A DNA stretch of 64,000 bases. Origin: JAKQDH01 sp029558835 (lineage in GTDB: Bacteria; Planctomycetota; Phycisphaerae; UBA1845). The DNA is taken from assembly GCA_035356615.1 (NCBI GenBank), contig DAOQSN010000033.1, positions 1 through 64,000 on the forward strand, read 5' to 3'. Positions 24,985 to 32,466 of the stretch are shown in pieces (position 1 is the stretch's first letter; each line of letters begins with the position of its first letter). The position numbers and the translations under genes were made by a program. The notes under the pieces were generated by a model, which was given only the letters and a program-made list of their open reading frames with translations, was not told the origin of the DNA and ran no database searches.

Positions 24985-27246
24985 CTATGTGCTGATCTCG
25001 CACTCCGGGAGCTTGCACCTCAGCGCGTCGATCTGCGTCGTAGAAGCCTTCGTCCTGTGCAGGGCGAGTCGCTTTAGCGAGGTCAGGTTCGCCAGGGGTG
25101 TCAGGTCGGTGACCCCCGTCCCCCCGAGGTCGAGGTCCGTAAGGGCAGTGAGCTTCGCCGCGGGTGTGAGGATACTGACGTGCGTGGCGGCGAGGTTGAG
25201 CCACTCGAGCGCGGTCAGGTTCGCCAGGGGTGTCAGGTCGGTGACCGGCGTGCCATAGAGGTTGAGGCGCTGCAGCGTGGTCAGGCTCGCCAGAGGTGCA
25301 AGGTCGCTGACATGAGTGTGAACGAGGCCAAGCACCTTGAGGGCGGTCAAGTTCGCTAGCGGAGTAAGGTCACAATCAGCAGTGCCGCCGAGGTTGAGCC
25401 GCTCGAGCAAGGTCAGGTTCGCAAGGAACGACAGATCGTTGACTTGCATCGCCCAAACGTCGAGTCCCTTGAGCGCCGTGAGCTTTGCCAGAGGTGTCGG
25501 GTCGGTGACCAGTACGCCCCAGAGGTCGAGGTTCTCGACGCGAGCAAGATCGGCATCAGTAATCCGAGCGACCGGCTTGCCGAGCTCACCCGCGATGGCG
25601 CTGAGGATCGTACGCGGCAAGTGGGCCACAGTGTCCTTCGATTGCCCTTCGCTGGATGCCAACATGGCTGGCGCGGGCGCCGGTGGCGGGACCGGGGCGG
25701 ATGCCGCCATGGGGCTTTCGAGGGCGGACGGAGTGTCCGCGCCGGGTGGCCGTTCTGCCTCAGCCGCGGCTGCGACCGACTCCGAGAAGGGGATCTGCAT
25801 CAGCTCCCACAGGTCATCTAGACCGAGCAGAGGATACTGCTCCTTCCTGTCGTGGTACCATGGCTGGCGGTTACGCAGAGAGGCGAACGCAATCTCTGCC
25901 TCCGGGTTGGCGGGGGGCGCATCGGCGCCTTCGAGTTCTGGCTTCCCGCGTCGGATGCCCCGCTCCTCGCGCAAAGCCGCCTTGGAACGCCAACCAGGGA
26001 ACCGGTGTACGAACTGCGACCACTCAGCGAGGAACCGCAGCGCTTTGTTCTCGCGCAGCAGCCCGTCGGATTCCTGGACGTACCGGCGCAGGACGCGCTG
26101 GATAAGATAGACTTGGCAGCCTTGCGTGAAACGTTGGTGCTCACTTCCCCCAAGTGCGTCATGCCGCGCGGCTGCCGAGGCGCGCAAGAGGGCGCTGTTC
26201 AGCAGGCGCTTGATCTCCCGCGGGTTGTACTCAGCTAAGTCGCGGATCTTGCCTTCGATGACCTTGCGATACTCCGACTTCCACCCGTTGAGGTGGGTGG
26301 ACCAGTAGCCCTCGGTGACCGTGTCGAGCTGCTCGATCTGCCGACTCAGGTACCCTTCCATCTGGGTCTGGCTGGGCGGGATGTCCAGTTCGACCTGGAA
26401 CATCTTGGCCAGGTATTGCGCCGCCTTGCGCGGATCGAGTTCCTGCTTCTTGTAGTGCTGCCTGATGACCGCCTCGACGACGTCTCGGTCGAGCCCGACG
26501 ACGAAGATCAGCCGGGGGATGTCCAGATAGAGCTTCAGAGCTTCGAGAACCTCGAGCACAACCTCCGGGAGGCAACGATCCAGGTCATCAATGAAGATCA
26601 CCATGCGCTCGTCGGCGGCGAGTGCCCCGTTCACCCAGTCCTTGAGGGCGTGCTCAAACTCGTTGAGGTACGCCTTCTCCGGGTGGGCGGTCTGGCGGTA
26701 GTCCTCGGCGATCTTCGTCAAGCCCTCCAGGTTGACGGTTGCCTTACCACCGACCTCCTCGGCGCCGGCGGAGAGTTCGACGCTGCTCAGGGCGTTGAGG
26801 AAGCTCCTGCCCAGGAACAGCCCGAACTTTTTCGCGGCGTTCTGGACCGTGCGCAGGGAGGCCTTCTTGATGTCGATCGCGTTGAGGATGACCTCCGCGA
26901 TCAGGCCGCGCCAGACGTCCTCGCGCTGCTGATACTTCCACGGATCAAACCAGACGGTGCGGATGCGGCAGTGGCCGGCGTGCTCACCTGACTCGCTCCA
27001 GCGGATGAGCTCCTCGCTGAGCCAGCGCATGGCCGAGCTCTTCCCGGTGCCCCAGTCGCCGTACACGGCAATGGCCAACGGCGGGCGGGTCCCCCGGTGA
27101 CGGATGATGTCAAACACCGCGCCCAGGCGCGAGGCGAGCAGGAAGGAGTCCGGCTCGCGTGCGGCCGAGGGCTCATCCTCGCGCAGAATAGGATGATCCG
27201 AGAGGATCGTCATGCGCGGGGGTCGGAGTGCGAAGTCGTCCGTCAT
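24985..27246 (-). CDS. KAP-family P-loop NTPase with C-terminal leucine-rich repeats
   Basis: A 753-residue protein. The N-terminal half is a KAP NTPase: Walker A GDWGTGKS (63-70), WFDPWKYQQ (99-107, the KAP W-FxxW block), Walker B MVIFIDDLDRC (215-225) and LIFVVGLDRDVV. An Ala/Pro linker (about 510-555) leads to eight or so leucine-rich repeats of about 23 residues, of the type LTPLANLTALEWLNLAATHVS, to the end. KAP NTPases are linked to membrane-associated signalling and, in bacteria, often to phage defence; the LRR array would be a sensor. The ATG at 27246 is preferred over the longer frame, though its ribosome-binding site is weak. I see no predicted transmembrane helices in this copy. 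Confidence 0.8.
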   Translation of the reverse strand: MTDDFALRPPRMTILSDHPILREDEPSAAREPDSFLLASRLGAVFDIIRHRGTRPPLAIAVYGDWGTGKSSAMRWLSEELIRWSESGEHAGHCRIRTVWFDPWKYQQREDVWRGLIAEVILNAIDIKKASLRTVQNAAKKFGLFLGRSFLNALSSVELSAGAEEVGGKATVNLEGLTKIAEDYRQTAHPEKAYLNEFEHALKDWVNGALAADERMVIFIDDLDRCLPEVVLEVLEALKLYLDIPRLIFVVGLDRDVVEAVIRQHYKKQELDPRKAAQYLAKMFQVELDIPPSQTQMEGYLSRQIEQLDTVTEGYWSTHLNGWKSEYRKVIEGKIRDLAEYNPREIKRLLNSALLRASAAARHDALGGSEHQRFTQGCQVYLIQRVLRRYVQESDGLLRENKALRFLAEWSQFVHRFPGWRSKAALREERGIRRGKPELEGADAPPANPEAEIAFASLRNRQPWYHDRKEQYPLLGLDDLWELMQIPFSESVAAAAEAERPPGADTPSALESPMAASAPVPPPAPAPAMLASSEGQSKDTVAHLPRTILSAIAGELGKPVARITDADLARVENLDLWGVLVTDPTPLAKLTALKGLDVWAMQVNDLSFLANLTLLERLNLGGTADCDLTPLANLTALKVLGLVHTHVSDLAPLASLTTLQRLNLYGTPVTDLTPLANLTALEWLNLAATHVSILTPAAKLTALTDLDLGGTGVTDLTPLANLTSLKRLALHRTKASTTQIDALRCKLPECEIST

Positions 27247-27613
27247 AAGACACCCGGGATGAGCAGAGAAGCATCCACCATTGACCTGGGAAGAGAACGG
27301 CTGCCTTGTGCCGGAGACTTCCGGGAACGCCCGGCCTGGCACCTGGGCAACAAGGCGGATTATCGCAGGGCTCACGGCGTGAAGCAAGGGATGGTGCCCA
27401 AGTGAGGTTGCCGGCGGTACCGGGGCATCGCATCAGCAGCTACTATGGGCGCCCTTCGCGGGGTCGAGTAGATTGGAGCGTAATGGAAGGGCAGCGGTCG
27501 CTACGTCGCCCGCGGGGGCAACGCTACCAGCCCGGACGCGTGACCGCGTGCCGATGTGGTCGCGAGTGAAACCGTGGTCCGTGCAAGGACCACGATGTTG
27601 AGGAGATGAATCC
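27247..27613. other. Divergent intergenic region
   Basis: The 367 bases between the KAP NTPase and the beta-lactamase-like gene contain no gene. From about 27591 to the ATG the sequence resembles the leader of the gene at 29409, including AGGAG. Confidence 0.4.
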
Positions 27614-29140
27614 ATGGTGGCGTACGCGGTGCCCAAACTCAGTAAGGCAAGGAAGCTCGGCAGGAAACAGGTTCTGCTCGTGGCCGTTTTCGCCTGCGGT
27701 ACGCACGTATCCGGGCAGGAAACCCAGCCGGCCGGTAGCCCGCCCACCGTCAACGTGGCCGACAATGACGCGGTTCGCCAGGCCCTGCAGAAGCTCGACG
27801 TCTGGCTGGAAGGGCGGCTGCTGAAGGACCATCTGACGAGCCTGGCCGTCGGCGTCGTGTACGATCAGCAGCTCGTCTGGAGCAAGGGTTACGGCTATGC
27901 CGACGTGGCCCGCCAGGTCCCCGCGACCGACCAGACGCTCTACCGCGTCGCCTCCATCACCAAGCTCTTCACGGCGACGGCCGTTATGCAGCTCGTGGAA
28001 CGCGGCAAGCTGTCGCTGGAGGACCCGGTGCAGAAGTATCTGAAGTGGTTCACACCGCCGGAACCAGCCGCGGCCGACCCCGTGCTGGTCTGGCACCTGC
28101 TCACGCACACGGGCGGCTTGCAACGTGAGATACCGGGCATGGACTGGGACAAGCTGGAGGTGGAGACCCCGGCGGAGGTTGAGGCCGCCGCCGCTTTGAC
28201 CCCGCTGAAGTTCCCGCCGCAGGTCCGCCAGAAGTACTCCAACTACGCGTTCATGGTCGCCGGGCAACTGGTAGAGCAAGTCGCGGGCGTGCCGTACCGC
28301 GAGTACGTCGAGGCGCGGATCTTCCAACCGCTGGGCATGAGCGGCACGCGCGTGCTCAACGGTGACGAGACGGATCCGCAGCTCGCGGTGCCCTATGGCC
28401 GGCGCTGCGCGGACGGCCTGCGCCCGATCGAGCCGCAGATGCCCGGCAGCGCGTTGCAGTCGGTAGGCGGCATCGCCACCAGCGTTCGTGATCTCGCCAG
28501 GTTCGCGTCGCTCCAGTTTTGCACGGGCGACGACTACACCGGGCCCGTCCTGACGGGGCGCAGCCTCCGCGAGATGCATCGCCCGCGTTGGCTGGCGCCG
28601 GATTGGGGCCGCGGGCAGGGCATCGGCTGGTTCCTGCTCCGCCGCGACAGGACGATCCTGCTCGCGCACGAGGGCGGGCTGCCGGGTTTCCGGTCGGCCC
28701 TGCTGATCAACCCCGTCCAGAAGGTCGCTGTCATCGTGCTGAGCAACTCCGACGAGGCTAACGTGGGAGCGATCGGTGAAGGTGCCCTGGGCGTGGTGAC
28801 CGGTCCGATCGAGAAGGCAGCGCAGCCGGCGGAGCCACCGGTGGCCGCGGATGCCGATCTCGCCCGCTTCGAGGGGCTGTATCGGAATCGCTGGGGCGAG
28901 CACTTGCGGGTGGCCATCGTGGGCGGCAAGCTCTGCGTGCTGGCCATCGAGGCCGATGACATCCAGGCCGGCACCACGACCCTCGAACGCCTGGGCCCCA
29001 CGACCTTCCGTACCCACGTCGGCGAGCTTCGCATGGGCGGCGACGTCGAGGACGTCGTTGAATTCGCCGTCGATGCCGAAGGGCACGCCACCTCCTTCAC
29101 GAAGGAGAGCGGGGCGTACCGGTTCCACCGGGTGAACTGA
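27614..29140 (+). CDS. Serine beta-lactamase-like protein (class C/penicillin-binding fold)
   Basis: A 508-residue protein of the beta-lactamase/esterase EstB superfamily, which includes D-alanyl-D-alanine peptidases and lipases. The active-site motifs are S114-I-T-K117 (in YRVASITKLF), Y208-S-N210 (QKYSNYAF) and the third box LAHEGGLPG. A C-terminal domain of about 130 residues is typical of Planctomycete members. The first 24 residues (MVAYAVPKLSKARKLGRKQV) match the start of the isomerase-like gene at 29409 (about 76% of bases identical over 72). They are followed by LLVAVFACGTHVSG, which could act as a signal peptide. AGGAG lies eight bases before the ATG. Confidence 0.82.
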   Translation: MVAYAVPKLSKARKLGRKQVLLVAVFACGTHVSGQETQPAGSPPTVNVADNDAVRQALQKLDVWLEGRLLKDHLTSLAVGVVYDQQLVWSKGYGYADVARQVPATDQTLYRVASITKLFTATAVMQLVERGKLSLEDPVQKYLKWFTPPEPAAADPVLVWHLLTHTGGLQREIPGMDWDKLEVETPAEVEAAAALTPLKFPPQVRQKYSNYAFMVAGQLVEQVAGVPYREYVEARIFQPLGMSGTRVLNGDETDPQLAVPYGRRCADGLRPIEPQMPGSALQSVGGIATSVRDLARFASLQFCTGDDYTGPVLTGRSLREMHRPRWLAPDWGRGQGIGWFLLRRDRTILLAHEGGLPGFRSALLINPVQKVAVIVLSNSDEANVGAIGEGALGVVTGPIEKAAQPAEPPVAADADLARFEGLYRNRWGEHLRVAIVGGKLCVLAIEADDIQAGTTTLERLGPTTFRTHVGELRMGGDVEDVVEFAVDAEGHATSFTKESGAYRFHRVN

Positions 29141-29154
29141 ATCGGACCGCGCAA

Positions 29155-29312
29155 GAGGGAAACCAGTAGGGTGGCATGCCCAAGCCGAAGGCGCCGGCAT
29201 GCGGCGGCAGAAAACAGGCTTTCGCTCGCGGGACAGCATGGCGGCGCTGCGCTTGGCCATGCCACCCCCTTCCGACTGTTGCCTTCCCTATTGCGTGGAG
29301 CTATTTAGGCGG
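29155..29312 (+). repeat. Family A inverted-end repeat, copy A6
   Basis: The best-preserved compact copy. Left flank GGGAAACCAGTA, core 29169-29266 from GGGTGGCATGCCCAAGCC to GCTTGGCCATGCCACCC, the GAAGGCGCCGGCATGC block and GGCATGGCGGCGCTGCG-like sequence, then tail GTTGCCTTCC and GTGGAGCTATTTAG. It lies between the beta-lactamase-like and isomerase-like genes. Confidence 0.75.
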
Positions 29313-29408
29313 GCTCGGCGGGTCACGCGACGCCGGCCGGACGCGTCGGCGCGGGCGCGACTGACACTGCGGGAAATGACATAACAGCGACGTTAAGGAG
29401 GTAACTCG

Positions 29409-31088
29409 ATGCCGGCCTACACACTGCCCAAACTCAGCAAGCCAAGAAGACTCCGGGCGAAGCAAGTTCTGCTCGTGGCCAGTGGCGACCTGCGGGAATC
29501 GGCCAACCGCGTGTGCTGGGCAGCCCAGGCGGAGCTCGAGGCAGCTCTGACAGCCGCGGTGCGCGAGTGCGGCTACGAAGTCGTCCGCGCACACTCCTAC
29601 AACGAGCAGGCCGGCCATGGTTTCCTCGCGTCGCAGGCCGAGGGGATGCGCGTCTTTGCCGACCTCGACCGGGGGGCGAAGCTCATCGTCGCGGAGGCGG
29701 TCTGGCAGTACTCGCACCACGTCCTCGCGGGCCTGATCGCCCATCGCGGCCCGATCCTCACCGTCGCCAACTGGTCGGGACAGTGGCCGGGGCTGGTTGG
29801 GATGCTCAACCTCAACGGCTCGCTGACGAAGGCCGGGGTGAAGTACTCGACGCTCTGGGCGGAAGACCTCAGTGACCCGGAGTTCGTCCGGAAGCTGAAG
29901 ACTTGGCTGCAGACCGGCAAGGTCACCCATCGCCTGACGCACGTGACACCGCTTACGAAAGTGTCGATCCCCGCCCGTGAGCGCAAGCTCGGCCAAGCTT
30001 TGGCTGCCCAACTCCTGCACGACCAGGCCGTCATGGGCGTCTTCGACGAGGGCTGCATGGGAATGTACAACGCCATCATCCCCGACCACCTGCTGCACGC
30101 GGTGGGCGTCCACAAGGAGCGGCTCAGCCAGTCGGCGTTGTACTACGCGACCACACAGGTTCCCGACCGTGAGGCGGAAGCGGTCTTCGATTGGCTGTGC
30201 CGGGCGGGGATGCAGTTCAAGTTCGGCGCCAGCGAGGAAACCGATCTGACGCGGCAGCAGGTGCTCACGCAGTGCAAGATGTACGTGGCCGCGTTGCGCC
30301 TGGCCGACGAGTTCGGCTGCCATTGCATCGGCATTCAGTATCAGCAGGGCCTGAAGGACTGTCTGCCGGCCTCCGACCTCGTCGAGGGGATGCTCAACAA
30401 CACGGAGCGTCCGCCGGTCATGGCCGCCGGCAACGGGCGGGTGCTGTATGCCGGTGAGCCGCTGCCGCATTTCAACGAAGTGGACGAGTGCGCCGGTCTG
30501 GACGGGCTGCTCACGTACCGCGTGCACCGGGCGATGGGTCAGCCGGTCGAAAACACGTTGCACGACGTGCGCTGGGGCGACTGGGACCATTCGGGGACGA
30601 CGGACGAGTATGTGTGGGTCTTTGAGATCAGCGGCTCGGTTCCGCCGGCCCACCTCGTCGGCGGCTGGGCGGGTGCGGTCGGCGAGCGCCAGCCGGCGAT
30701 GTACTTCCGCCTGGGCGGCAGCACCATCAAGGGCGTCAGTCGACCCGGCGAGATCGTCTGGTCGCGCATCTATGTAGAGGATGATCGCCTCAACCTCGAC
30801 GTGGGTCGCGCCGGCGTCGTGGAATTGCCGCCGGAGGAGACGCGGCGTCGCTGGGAAGCCACGACTTCGCAGTGGCCCATCATGCACGCCGTCCTCTACG
30901 GCGTCACCCGCGACCAGTTCATGGCCAAGCACAAGGCGAACCACGTTCAGGTCGCCTACGCGCACTCAGCCGCCGACGCGGACAAAGCGCTGCTGGCCAA
31001 GGCCGCTTGCACCCAGGCGCTGGGCATCAAAGTGAACGTCTGTGGCACGCGCCGCGGGGGCAGGCCGTGGGCCGCCGCGTCGCATTGA
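29409..31088 (+). CDS. L-fucose/L-arabinose isomerase-like protein
   Basis: A 559-residue protein with the fold pattern of the FucI/AraA family, which interconverts aldoses and ketoses. Useful blocks are LLVASGDLRESANRVCWAAQ (near 21-40), SHHVLAGLIAHRGPILTVANWSG, GVFDEGCMGMYNAIIPDHLL and MQFKFGASEETDL, where acidic residues would bind the metal. Related uncharacterised Planctomycete proteins are called fucose isomerase. The last 15 residues (RGGRPWAAASH) may be non-native. AAGGAGG lies close before the ATG. It follows the beta-lactamase-like gene by 268 bases. Confidence 0.75.
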   Translation: MPAYTLPKLSKPRRLRAKQVLLVASGDLRESANRVCWAAQAELEAALTAAVRECGYEVVRAHSYNEQAGHGFLASQAEGMRVFADLDRGAKLIVAEAVWQYSHHVLAGLIAHRGPILTVANWSGQWPGLVGMLNLNGSLTKAGVKYSTLWAEDLSDPEFVRKLKTWLQTGKVTHRLTHVTPLTKVSIPARERKLGQALAAQLLHDQAVMGVFDEGCMGMYNAIIPDHLLHAVGVHKERLSQSALYYATTQVPDREAEAVFDWLCRAGMQFKFGASEETDLTRQQVLTQCKMYVAALRLADEFGCHCIGIQYQQGLKDCLPASDLVEGMLNNTERPPVMAAGNGRVLYAGEPLPHFNEVDECAGLDGLLTYRVHRAMGQPVENTLHDVRWGDWDHSGTTDEYVWVFEISGSVPPAHLVGGWAGAVGERQPAMYFRLGGSTIKGVSRPGEIVWSRIYVEDDRLNLDVGRAGVVELPPEETRRRWEATTSQWPIMHAVLYGVTRDQFMAKHKANHVQVAYAHSAADADKALLAKAACTQALGIKVNVCGTRRGGRPWAAASH

Positions 31089-31103
31089 CGCGCTTTGCCG
31101 GAG

Positions 31104-31127
31104 GGCACCGCCGGGCCACGCGGTGCC
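31104..31127 (+). terminator. GC-rich hairpin downstream of the isomerase-like gene
   Basis: A perfect eight-base stem, GGCACCGC (31104-31111) and GCGGTGCC (31120-31127), lies 15 bases after the stop. There is no T-run, so intrinsic termination is uncertain. Confidence 0.4.
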
Positions 31128-31287
31128 GGGTGGATGCGCTGCAGGGCCATGAGCGCGTCGGCCAAACTTGCCGGCCGAGTGACGCGCAGCGCACACTCCC
31201 ACGGGCAACGGGGTGACACCAGGCCCCACATCCAATCCGTGGCAACGGCAGACACTACCCAGGGCGCGAGTGCAGGTACCGTCCGGT

Positions 31288-31315
31288 TTGACGGGCGGCG
31301 GTAGGTCAGTAGAAT
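31288..31315 (+). promoter_or_regulatory. Sigma-70-like promoter for the universal stress gene
   Basis: TTGACG (31288-31293), a 16-base spacer and TAGAAT (31310-31315) form the best promoter match in the window, about 70 bases before the ATG at 31386. Confidence 0.5.
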
Positions 31316-31385
31316 ACGCAACCCTCGTCCGGTCTGCTGCGGCGCAGCGGGGGCGCAGGAGGCCACGCATCGCGGAGTTGAGGTC

Positions 31386-32264
31386 ATGGAGCAGTTCAAA
31401 CGCTTGGGCGTGTACCTGGACGAGTGGCCCGACGATAAGGACGTGCTGGCTTTCACGGCCCGCATCGCCGAGCTGGGCGACCCGGAGTCGGTCCACGTCG
31501 TGTATTTCACCCGCCGCGCCGAGGACGATCCGCGTGGACCGTTCGACCACGAAGGCACGTTGCGCAGGCACCTGTCACCCGGGCTGATGCAGCGCGTGAC
31601 CATGCAAGTCGAGCGACAAGGCGCCGTCGACACGATGCTGCGGGCGGCCCGACGGCTTGATCTGGACCTGGTTCTGGCGGGGCGGGTCCTGCCGGCCTCC
31701 CAGCTTGCCGTCGGACACGGCTTCAATCGGCTCGCCCGCAAGGCACCCTGTGACGTGCTGCTCATTCCGGAGGGGGCGGCGGTGCATCTTTCGCGCGTGC
31801 TGGTGCCGGTCGACTTCTCCGACCACTCGCGGATGGCATTGCGGGCGGCCGCCCTGTTCGCGCGTGCCAGCGGCGAGCCGCGTCCCCAGCTCTACGTCCA
31901 GACCGTCTTCGCCGTCGGCTACGGCTACAGCAAGGCCGGCTGCACGCTCGAAGAGGCCGTCCGGGGGCTCGAACAGATCCATCAACAACGCCTGGAGGAG
32001 TTCGTTCAGGGTGTCGACCTGAGCGGCTTGTCCTGCGAGCTACATTGCTCGGCGTCGGACGAACCGGAAGCGGCCATTGTTCAGTTCGCCCAGGCGCGGA
32101 AAGCGGACTTGATCTGCGTGGGCAGCCGGGGAATGACGCCCACTGCCTCCGTGCTCCTCGGCGGCACGGTGGACCGGCTGGTCACGCGCGCATCGCTGCC
32201 TCTGCTGATCGTGAAGCGCAAGGGCGAGACGCTGGGGCTGCTCGACGCCCTGCTGGGCAAGTAG
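31386..32264 (+). CDS. Universal stress protein with two UspA domains
   Basis: A 292-residue cytoplasmic protein made of two UspA-like domains. The first (about 1-130) is diverged. The second (about 135-290) has LVPVDFSDHSRMALRAAALFA and the nucleotide-binding tail DLICVGSRGMTP-SVLLGGTVDRLVTRASLPLLIVK, close to the GxxG(x9)G(S/T) ATP motif. The ATG at 31386 is preceded by GGAG, and a good promoter lies at 31288. The next gene is a cation ATPase about 200 bases later; pairing of stress proteins with ion transporters is common, so they may be co-regulated. Confidence 0.85.
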   Translation: MEQFKRLGVYLDEWPDDKDVLAFTARIAELGDPESVHVVYFTRRAEDDPRGPFDHEGTLRRHLSPGLMQRVTMQVERQGAVDTMLRAARRLDLDLVLAGRVLPASQLAVGHGFNRLARKAPCDVLLIPEGAAVHLSRVLVPVDFSDHSRMALRAAALFARASGEPRPQLYVQTVFAVGYGYSKAGCTLEEAVRGLEQIHQQRLEEFVQGVDLSGLSCELHCSASDEPEAAIVQFAQARKADLICVGSRGMTPTASVLLGGTVDRLVTRASLPLLIVKRKGETLGLLDALLGK

Positions 32265-32466
32265 CACGTTCACGAAACCACGGCACGTGATTCGGCCCTG
32301 CCGATTCAGACGCTCGACCTGCAGGCCGCGACCCGGGACCAATGCCCGCCCGGTGCGTTCCGCACGGGTGACCGCGAAGTGGCTCGGGAACCTGTGTTCC
32401 CGCCGCAGGGTGGGTCACGGCGACGCAGGGCACGACTCGACAAGCGCGAAGAGGAGGCGAACACGC

